DNA from: Phoma sp. XZ068
Taxonomy: Eukaryota > Ascomycota > Dothideomycetes > Pleosporales > Didymellaceae
Assembly: GCA_004835665.1 (NCBI GenBank)
Contig: RBKR01000005.1
Span: 744,001 to 808,000, forward strand
DNA length: 64,000 nucleotides
Reading direction: 5' to 3'
The notes below the pieces were generated by a model. That model was not told where the DNA came from and did no database searches. It saw only the letters and a program-made list of their open reading frames with translations. The translations under genes and the position numbers were made by a program. Below, piece by piece: positions 56,787-64,000 of the stretch; the stretch's first letter is position 1, and each line of letters starts with the position of its first letter.

Positions 56787-57770
56787 CTAGGACAACACCT
56801 TCATAACTCGTTCCTGAACCGTAGGTTCGACAGCTTGTTTCCCTGCTGATCCACCCTCGCCATGCAACCCCAACCTGAGTTCCACTTTTGAACACCACTC
56901 TACCGTTTCTTTCCAAAGACCTTGCATCTCGCTGTCATCCATACGCCACCCCTCGCGCATCATAACGTCACAAGCCATCTCGCGCAGAAACCACCAACTC
57001 GGTAGATAGTTCAACCTGGCGAGTGTCCGAAGCTTGAGCTGAGAAAACATTGATGCTTTTGCGGTCACATCCTTCATCGCGGTCTCCTTGCTGAAGACAA
57101 CCTGCCACATGGCGTGGGCGATGTCGTCAATGCGTCGTGAGCCCACAGGATAAGTGTGAGGATTTCCTGGGACAAGGTTGCGGTTGTTCTGGAGCGCAGC
57201 CAAGAAGACTGCGAGGCGCATATCTTGCGAGGCAGCTGGCTGCTGAGGCAGTAATGGCCTTGGGGGCGAGCTCGATGTGTTTTGGGCAACGTTTTGGTCT
57301 CGGACTGGAGATGCGGGCATAGTGAGGTGCTGATGTTGCTGCTGCTGGAGGTTGTAAGTAACATGAATCCTAAAGCTTGGGTTGACCACAGTTCTTCGCT
57401 GATGGAATTCGAGGATATGTATCTCTCCAGTAGTTGTTTTGCGCTTACCTCAACCGTGGCCTCTTCGCGGACTTTGTGCCGCTTTCCAGTCATCATTTGG
57501 GTGTGTTGTGTCAAGCCTTGTAATGGTAGCGAAACGTTCTGTCCGCATCAGATTTCGTCGAGGTCATGGCTGTACAAGTTACTCACGTCCCCCTGCCACT
57601 TGCGCTTCTGTATCGATATAGGTGAGCCCAAAGCTGTAACATTTGACGTGGTCGCGAGCGGTGAGCCTGGAAGAGACAGTAGGGATGTGAGCATGTGGCG
57701 TGTACTGAAGCTGGAATGCGTCTCCTACCTTCCTGGCCGTAGGTGTCCTTGGGGGAGTCGGTGCTGCCAT
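56787..57770 (-). CDS. hypothetical multi-exon protein (exon borders uncertain)
   Basis: The last exon, open from about 57350 to the stop at 56787, is convincing: a Gln/His-rich start, then MPASPVRDQNVAQNTSSSPP, then a helical part (DMRLAVFLAALQNNRNL, AHAMWQVVFSKETAMKDVTA, LNYLPSWWFLREMACDVMMR). Upstream, an ATG at 57770 begins MAAPTPPRTPTARK; several GT-AG pairs (donors near 57728, 57586 and 57455) could join it through MMTGKRHKVREEATVE. I could not fix a unique splice chain. No domain is recognised and the function is unknown. Confidence 0.4.
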
Positions 57771-58215
57771 TGTTGCGAAGTTCCTTCCGTAAGTTGTGGA
57801 AGCTCCGCCGTATTTACAAGTTGTTTGCTAAGAGGTGAAAGTGCAATCGAGGGTGCCTTTTGTGGGCCGATTGTTTGTGTACGTAGCTTGATTGGTTGGA
57901 GAGTGGATCACACTGCTGAAATTGGCATTAAAGACTCACAGTGAAGGAAACATGGAGTCTACAGGCAACAGTGCACGGTAGTGGGCAATACCCGGTTCAA
58001 TGGCGACCGTGGGGAACCCCAAGGCGCAGTAGTGGAATTGAGAAATAGTTCTATTACCATTGTCTGCAAATGTATTATTTGCTCGCAATCACCTTTCGAA
58101 CCAATGTCCTACCCAAATAACCAGACGCCATGCTATGCAAAACTCCAAAGATGTAACCTCGACGAGACCTCCAGGGCTCGATAAGTCATCATGTAAGTCG
58201 GGTCGACAGCAGCTA
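57771..58215. other. intergenic
   Basis: Promoter of the preceding unknown gene and 3' flank of the J-protein gene. Nothing is recognised. Confidence 0.5.
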
Positions 58216-59334
58216 TCAAGCAACGCTGCTGACACGGCCTCGCCCTCTGGCCTTGGTACGTGCCTTGGGTTTGGGAGACGCCTCCTCTTCCTCCTCGTCA
58301 GACTGCACAATATCCTCTTCCTCAAGGTCCATGTCTTCATCCTCATCTTCATCCACAATCTTCTTGTTCTGCTTTCGCTTCTTCCCTCGAGCAGCTGTGG
58401 CCTGGAACGCCTCCTCTGGCGGCTCCTCCATAGGCGTCGCACGTTTGGTGCCTCGCGACTTGGGTGCGTACTTTGCCTCTAGATGATCAAAGAAGCCACC
58501 TGCCCGTGATGCCTGGCGTTGCTGAATTAATGCCGCAAGATCGGACATGTCACCACCGCTACTCTTCTTGCTCTTTGCCTTGCCGTTCGACTTGCCAACC
58601 TTCTTTGCTTTGGCCTCTTCGGCGGCATGGCGCTTGTCGAAGTCGTCACGACTCTTTTTCGCAGCCTTCTTGGCCTTAAGGCGCGTTTCGTCTGTCTCTT
58701 TCGCGTATGCTGGGTACGACTCGACCTCGCCTTTTGATATGGCATCGTCCAGGACCTCTCGATATCGATCGTCGTCCACGAGAATGTCTGATAGCATGAC
58801 AACGTCATAAATCCGCTCCAAGCTGCCCTTGTACTTCTTGTATGCCTTCAGCAGGTCCCTTCGCTCCTCATCGCTGCCCTTGTACTCGTTCGAGACTTGG
58901 TTGATGGCCTCCTCGTTGATGACATTCTCGAACTGTCCGCGGTAGAAGCTGAGCCAATCGAAGTCTTCGTCATCTTCGAGAGACTCGGCAGTGCTGCCTG
59001 TAAGGTCGTAGCGGTTTCGTCGGCGATCGTCCGACAGAATGGCGTATGCGAATGCGATCTCCTGGAACTTCTTGTTTGCAGCTTCTTTCTCGCCCTCGGC
59101 AGCCTTATCTGCGGTTTTTGTTAGTACAATATGTAGTGAAGTGAAGCACAACATACCCGGGTGATGTTTGAGCGCCATCTTCCTGTATGACTTCTTGACA
59201 TCGTCGGCCGTTGCATCATGCTCTAGATCGAGCACTTCGTACGGGTCGATGGTCGGTGGGCCGTCTTCTTCCCCAGCAATATCCTCATCGTCGGAGCTGC
59301 GCTCTTCATAATCTTGCTTTTGTTTCCTCACCAT
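58216..59334 (-). CDS. J-domain protein, DNAJC9-like
   Basis: Two exons (59157-59334, 58216-59108; 48-nt intron) encode 356 residues. The J-domain starts at DPYEVLDLEHDATADDVKKS and its HPD motif is assembled exactly across the intron (HHPG before splicing, HHPDKAAEGEK after). The rest, with YKGSDEERRDLLKAYKKYKG and MLSDILVDDDRYREVLDDAI, matches DNAJC9-type proteins, which bind histones H3-H4 and recruit Hsp70. The C-terminus is Lys-rich, then a long acidic run, then RTKARGRGRVSSVA. The nuclear histone-chaperone role is inferred from the family. The intron is stopless and a multiple of three, so retention would give a full-length protein with a broken HPD. Confidence 0.88.
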   Translation of the reverse strand: MVRKQKQDYEERSSDDEDIAGEEDGPPTIDPYEVLDLEHDATADDVKKSYRKMALKHHPGMLCFTSLHIVLTKTADKAAEGEKEAANKKFQEIAFAYAILSDDRRRNRYDLTGSTAESLEDDEDFDWLSFYRGQFENVINEEAINQVSNEYKGSDEERRDLLKAYKKYKGSLERIYDVVMLSDILVDDDRYREVLDDAISKGEVESYPAYAKETDETRLKAKKAAKKSRDDFDKRHAAEEAKAKKVGKSNGKAKSKKSSGGDMSDLAALIQQRQASRAGGFFDHLEAKYAPKSRGTKRATPMEEPPEEAFQATAARGKKRKQNKKIVDEDEDEDMDLEEEDIVQSDEEEEEASPKPKARTKARGRGRVSSVA

Positions 59335-59518
59335 GTTGCTGGGTTCGTGGAAGTGTTACAATATTTGAGAAGAGTCAAGCGCGTGGTGAGCTTGGAGACG
59401 CGTCGCGTTGGTGGAAGCGCAGTGGGTCGTCCGTATCGATAAGGAAGGACCCACTCTTGCATCACTGGATCCTCGACCCTCGAGGCGATCACTGTCACTC
59501 TCCTCTCTCACCATCAAA
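59335..59518. promoter_or_regulatory. shared divergent promoter region
   Basis: 184 bp separate the divergent starts of the J-protein and the deaminase; it must hold both core promoters. No specific site is identified. Confidence 0.4.
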
Positions 59519-60088
59519 ATGCCGGAAGAATGGGAAGGCCCAGTGAGAATTTGGGACGGTCCAGTTCCTCCAGCGCAAGCACCAGATCCCAATGACCACT
59601 TGCAATACATGCGCCTTGCCCTGGACCAAGCACAAGAGTCACCACCAAAGCCAACAAACTTCTGTGTTGGAGCCTTACTAGTTGACGGAGACACTGGCAC
59701 AATCCTCGAAAGAGGCTACACATTGGAATGCGAAGGCAATACACATGCCGAGCAATGCTGCCTGTTGAAGTTTGCCCAAGCGCATGACTTACCCGAGGAA
59801 CGCGTTGGAGAAGTATTGCCAGCAAGTACGGTCATCTACACCACGATGGAACCTTGCAACAAGAGATCGGTGGGCAATATACCATGTGTAGATCGTCTCA
59901 TTCGTACAAAAGGACAGGATGGGCAGCCAAGGATCAAGAAGGTTTATCTTGGAGTCAAGGAGCCGGAAAAGTTTGTGGGTGCCAACGAGGGCATTGCGAA
60001 GCTCCAGCAGAATGGTATCGAATGTATACATGTGCCTGGTCTAGAAGAGCGTATCCTGCAGGTCGCAACCGCTGGGCATGGAACGTGA
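59519..60088 (+). CDS. zinc-dependent CMP/dCMP-type deaminase, riboflavin (Rib2-like) deaminase candidate
   Basis: An intronless 189-residue protein from MPEEWEGPVRIWDGP. Zinc ligands: His and Glu in THAEQCCLLKF, and Cys in EPCNKRSVGNIPC. The substrate-side segment reads PTNFCVGALLVDGDTGTILE. The shape and the GNTHAEQC block resemble the deaminase domain of yeast Rib2 (the riboflavin-pathway pyrimidine deaminase), but other deaminase families share these motifs, so the substrate is inferred. The ATG at 59519 is the first in frame. An upstream non-ATG extension of the frame exists and is not used. Confidence 0.8.
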   Translation: MPEEWEGPVRIWDGPVPPAQAPDPNDHLQYMRLALDQAQESPPKPTNFCVGALLVDGDTGTILERGYTLECEGNTHAEQCCLLKFAQAHDLPEERVGEVLPASTVIYTTMEPCNKRSVGNIPCVDRLIRTKGQDGQPRIKKVYLGVKEPEKFVGANEGIAKLQQNGIECIHVPGLEERILQVATAGHGT

Positions 60089-60171
60089 AGATATTGGAAC
60101 ATAGGAAAAAGTAACAAATCAAGACTGGAACCCGGGTACCAGCACATCATCACAACCCGCTCGTCACTGTG

Positions 60172-60708
60172 TCAATCCATATCATCACCCTTCCTCCTAT
60201 CATTACCTCTAAGCGCCACTAGGTCATCCATCTCCACATCCTCCCACCTCTTCGCTTTGCCCTTCCTTCTCGTTTTGAGACTTAACTCATACCGAAACCT
60301 CTTCCACCGCCCTGCCCTGATTTCCTGAACACGTATCATACTGACACGGCGTTTATGTGTTGAGTCCGATTGTACTTTGGGTGCGATACTATCTTTCTGA
60401 GCAGCTTCGAGCGTTTCTGCGTCGGTCTCGATTGGAAGCGGGCTCGACGCCATGAGCGCCATAAAGAGCGATGCAAGTCGCCGTTGACGGTTGCTGACTG
60501 GGGTCGGAGCGGCCGAAGGTTGCTGTGATGGACGTTTGGAGGCTGTCGCAGATGCGTTACGAGCATGTCTGGATTTGGAATTGCTGGGCCGGGACTTTGG
60601 AGTTTTAACGGATTGTGGTATTGGTACGGATTTGCTGCTTGAGGCTTGTGTTTGTGGTTTTTGAAAGGTTACGCCTTTCGAGGCGTGCTTTTGACGGATG
60701 CGTATCAT
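60172..60708 (-). CDS. hypothetical basic protein
   Basis: A 178-residue protein starting MIRIRQKHASKGVTFQKPQT. It is rich in Ser, Lys, Arg and Gln, with a more ordered middle (SNRQRRLASLFMALMASSPL) and a basic C-terminal block (RAGRWKRFRYELSLKTRRKG, then WEDVEMDDLVALRGNDRR). No domain is recognised. It is convergent with the deaminase gene (83 bp between the ends). The basic nature suggests nucleic-acid or nucleolar association, but this is a guess. Confidence 0.55.
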   Translation of the reverse strand: MIRIRQKHASKGVTFQKPQTQASSSKSVPIPQSVKTPKSRPSNSKSRHARNASATASKRPSQQPSAAPTPVSNRQRRLASLFMALMASSPLPIETDAETLEAAQKDSIAPKVQSDSTHKRRVSMIRVQEIRAGRWKRFRYELSLKTRRKGKAKRWEDVEMDDLVALRGNDRRKGDDMD

Positions 60709-61746
60709 GTTGATGATGGTGTGGATGTACAAACAGCTCGCAATATTCAAGGGTCGTACCTAGCAGATATACAGATCTGACATTGTTTACGAAGAATCAC
60801 CGATCAAGGGGCGCCCGAAGCTGAGCGCGACTTGCATGAGCCACGTCCTCGTCTGAGTGGCTGCTGAGCTGACATCTGAACCACCACGCCTCATCCTAAC
60901 TTAATTACTGAGCGGCACAGCTGAACTATTGGAGAAGTTCTGCCTCCCCAACGCGTTGAAGGATTATCGTGGGCGTGACGCTTGTCGAAGAAGGCAAGGA
61001 AGCGCTTCCATGTATCGGCTCATTATGTCCCTAGGTATTCGTGGGCAAGTTGCTTGCTACGGTGAAGCACACAACAACACCACTCAGTTTCGAGGCGCGG
61101 GCCAAGGCAAGCTGCACTGTTTCTTCCAGTCAGATTCATTTCCTTCGTCTTGTAGCGCCCGCTCCGCTCGCCTGCGCTTAGTCCAAGCTCTTAGGTCTAG
61201 CAATAACTGTGTTCGTGGCTGGCTGCGGCGCAGCCTCTCGCGAAAATAGAAGGCTTGGCCTCAGCTCAGCATAGAAGAAGAACTTCTTCCTCTGAGAATA
61301 GTTAGCCGCAATCTATGCGAAGATCAAAACGTTTTCGAGCTTTCAGGACACAAATTGATGTTGAAAGGGAGAGCCCAATACGCAAGGCGAAGGAAGGAGG
61401 CCAAATATGACCCACTTCGTAGATCTGACCGAATACGCGCCGAAGCCAGGACGCCTGCCTCGTTCTCAGATTTGCGATCTGGTGAGATCGGATTGTTACT
61501 TCTCCACACGCTGCATCATCGGAAACATCGAGCTCGTGATGGGGAAAATCCCACCTTTTGCATTCTCGAAGCTTAACCCCGCAAGGATCCGCTTCGATCC
61601 ACCACTGTAGGGTCTCGAATCAACCCGATGACGTCGTAGACTCTGCGATGAACGCGTCCGAGGGAAGCACGCGTCACAAGTAATCATCGCATAAAGGAAG
61701 GTCAAATATGTGCCCATATGTGAACATAAATACTCAAATCAAACAA
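60709..61746. other. gene-poor stretch, 1.0 kb
   Basis: Divergent promoter region. A 67-codon frame at 61407-61610 is present but unsupported. No RNA gene is recognised. Confidence 0.5.
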
Positions 61747-62555
61747 ATGCGTCCATGTACCATTACACGAGCTTGCAACACATCTATTAGAGCCTTATCA
61801 AAGCCTACAATCTCACAGTTATCCAGATTCAACACATCAGCCAAAATGTCTACCGGTAAGCTTTGCCACCTAAACGTTGAGATTATCCAGACTGAGAACC
61901 ACGAAGCTGAAGCTGTAGCAGGCATCCCTAACCAAACTCCCTCATCCTCCCTCAAGATCGAGAACACCAACATCTCCACCGCACCCGGAGTCACCCTCTC
62001 CTCCCAACAACAAACTATTGTCGGCTCCGTTCTCGATCTCTTCGCCGGCCGCCCCTCGCTTCAGAAATTGGCCCTCTGGCGCGATGACGCGACATTCGAG
62101 GACCCTATTACTATCGCTCAGGGCCGTGACAAGTATCAGGCACAATGGTATGGGCTACAGAGCGCGTTCAGTGAGATCGAGAGACTGCATCATAGCGTCA
62201 AGGACGCGGGCAATCCGATCCTGATAGATTTGAAGACCAGATATGTGATCAAGGGGATTGGGAAGGAGCAGGTTGTGAACAGTGTGGTAGCTATCCACCT
62301 CGACGGACAGGGCAAGATCCAGAAGTTGGAGGATAAGTGGGATGGGAAATTGCCTGACGGTGCGATTTCAAATGTGAGTTCTCCCTCCTCGTTTGCTGCT
62401 GAGGTCATTTGATATGCTATCATCCCTTGGAGTTCATGCGTTCGAACATTGCCCTAACCAGTCACCAGGCTTTCCGTCACCTCAACGCTGTTACCGTACC
62501 GAAGATGATCAATGTGCCCAAGAACGAGAAGGAGGATGCTGAGAGAGGAAACTAG
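61747..62555 (+). CDS. SnoaL/NTF2-like domain protein, possibly mitochondrial
   Basis: Two exons (61747-62373, 62469-62555; 95-nt intron, long for this window) encode 237 residues. From the Met at 61747 the N-terminus (MRPCTITRACNTSIRALSKP, then SRFNTSAKMS) is Arg/Ser-rich without acidic residues, like a mitochondrial presequence. The body (QQQTIVGSVLDLFAGRPSLQ, ALWRDDATFEDPITIAQGRD, VIKGIGKEQVVNSVVAIHLD) has the pattern of an NTF2-like/SnoaL fold. Exon 2 adds AFRHLNAVTVPKMINVPKNE. The function is unknown. An upstream ATG at 61708 and a downstream one (MSTGKLCH) are alternative starts; the latter would make it cytosolic. Confidence 0.75.
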
Positions 62556-62644
62556 ATTGTCGGTGATGAACTGAATCGCTAGTCTAGGTTCTTAATGCGT
62601 ACGTGGACTCGTAAATCGTAATGTCATGGGTGATATCGCCCATC

Positions 62645-63307
62645 TCATCGAAACATGCGCCCTAGTGCGATGTGCAACAACACTGCAGTGAAACTGACTC
62701 CCACGCCAATTATCCTTAATGTTGTGCCTTTAGCGACTAGCAAGATCGTCCCGCATTGCCCTTCTGCTGCTTTTGGTAGACCAGGTCCATCCATTGTGAT
62801 AGTCGCGCAGAAGCCGCCCTGGACGGTGGTCGGCGCATTGTAGATTACGAATGTTGTCGGATTCGGCTGTACGTATGTGGTGTATTGTTGAGCTTGTACT
62901 GTGACTGTCGATATTGCTGCCGCATTCACAGAACCACCGCACGTGCTCCCGGACGGACAGCACCCAAGGAGCCCATTTGAGTTTGCAGGAACGACGCACG
63001 CATAGTTGGCAGGACAGCACCTGGCGAGTGTGTTAGCCTTGGTTTTGCCATAACATGTCCTATCTTACCAGCTGGGTGCGTTCACAGAGCTACAGCTCTG
63101 GGACGCAGATGAAGGGCAATAATTGGTGCCTTGAGCCGTCACTTGCTGGCCATTCGGGTTTACCAAGTAGACCGCTCCTGAGAATGGGGCATTGTTTGTG
63201 ATTTGAGGTATGGCATCTGCTTCGGCATCCGGTCTTGCTTCAGGAGCGGCCGCGCAAAGCGCAGCATACAACAAGGTAACGAGATTGTGTGGCGCAAAGT
63301 TGCGCAT
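62645..63307 (-). CDS. small secreted cysteine-containing surface protein
   Basis: Two exons (63069-63307, 62645-63020; 48-nt intron) encode 204 residues. A signal peptide (MRNFAPHNLVTLLYAALCAA) is followed by a Cys-containing ectodomain. Across the splice it reads NAPSWCCPANYACVVPANSN and then GLLGCCPSGSTCGG, two CC-containing knots. A Thr-rich stretch (TVTVQAQQYTTYVQPNPTTF) follows, and the C-terminus is hydrophobic (IIGVGVSFTAVLLHIALGRM), as in GPI-anchored proteins. A cell-wall or surface role is inferred. The gene is convergent with the SnoaL-like gene (89 bp). Confidence 0.75.
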
Positions 63308-64000
63308 CGTGTTTGGTGAGTGGTTAAGCTTTGGAAAGGGTTACAGAGTGAAAGAAGTGTGCACAATACGTTGCGACAGGAGAGACTACCTCGTAGCTCT
63401 AGGGTTTAAGTTGACCACGAAGTTGGACACGCCAGCTCACCAGGTGTGAGAGTGAGAATGAGAAGCAAAGAAGGCAACCGGATTTCTGGCGAGGTGCCAG
63501 CCTACCTTATGATCATAGTTGTTGCGGCATGGAAGCTCAAGGTAAGCTAGAGCTCCAAGCTGCAGCAACATGGTCAGCCTACTAGGTCATGTTCGACATG
63601 CAGCTGAGGGACGATTTGGTGGGATGGCGCATCATCGGTACGGCCACCAACTTGATTCAACAGATTTAACGCTCCCGTTGATCGGTCATCTGGATTAGCT
63701 GCATCTTTCCCGAGTGTTCTTCCAATAGTTGGCATCAAGGCGACGGTACTGGGATGTGGTAGAAATGTACAACCAGGATTGCTAGCTATGCAGCCCTGGC
63801 TTGCTGCCCCTCCATGAAGGGTGAGTTGTTGGTAGAATCTGACATGGTGTAATTATCGACAAGTTGCAAAGTCCTTGTTTGTTCCTTGCAAAGCGAAGCA
63901 GGCCTCGGTCTTGGAAGCGGCTCAGTCGGATACGCATTACGAGTGTGGTGTGAATGCCGTGCATGTGCTTATAGTGAGATGCATGAAGCAGGGAAAGTGG
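63308..64000. other. intergenic at window edge
   Basis: Promoter of the secreted protein gene, then sequence without a supported feature up to the window end. Confidence 0.5.

Noticed and set aside
61407..61610. 67-codon frame starting MTHFVDLTEY
   Set aside because: Short, no domain, no splice or neighbour support; treated as chance.

Overview
This window is nuclear DNA of a filamentous ascomycete, most likely a Dothideomycete of the Pleosporales type (inferred from gene content, not tested). Genes are single units on both strands about 0.1-2 kb apart. Most are interrupted by 45-60 nt introns with GT(A/G)AGT-like donors, CTAAC/CTGAC/CTAAT branch sites and CAG/TAG acceptors. There are no operons, CRISPR arrays or clear transposons. 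Most gene models below were re-joined across introns by hand and their reading frames checked.

Left end (0-12 kb): a tRNA-Pro(UGG) gene on the minus strand whose D-arm is interrupted by two introns with full spliceosomal consensus, in addition to its normal anticodon-loop intron; a large AT-hook protein; a divergent Yen1/GEN1 Holliday-junction resolvase; a second, conventional tRNA-Pro(UGG); and a secreted S10 carboxypeptidase gene that is intact except for two in-frame stop codons. From 12 to 18.6 kb: a CorA-like membrane protein, a small DUF2231-like membrane protein, a secreted amidase and a secreted class 3 lipase. From 20.3 to 28.8 kb: Get3, an ISWI chromatin remodeller, a class II aldolase/adducin protein and a luciferase-like-domain protein.

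Middle (29-48.9 kb), more accessory in character: a FAD monooxygenase tail to tail with a secreted GMC oxidoreductase, two Pth11/rhodopsin-type receptors flanking a CCCH zinc-finger protein, an unknown protein, a secreted bicupin oxalate decarboxylase, a 3.4-kb gene-poor stretch, and a lineage-type gene that appears to carry two frameshifts.

Right end (49.4-64 kb), mostly conserved housekeeping: Rav1 (RAVE complex), a PRMT3-type arginine methyltransferase, two small unknown genes, a DNAJC9-like J-protein divergent from a zinc deaminase, a small basic protein, a SnoaL/NTF2-like protein with a possible mitochondrial presequence, and a secreted cysteine-containing surface protein.

The standout is the tRNA-Pro at 197-382. 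Removing the two introns restores a perfect cloverleaf, and it differs from the intact copy at 8374 by base changes that keep every stem paired. This suggests a live tRNA gene that needs both the spliceosome and the tRNA splicing endonuclease.
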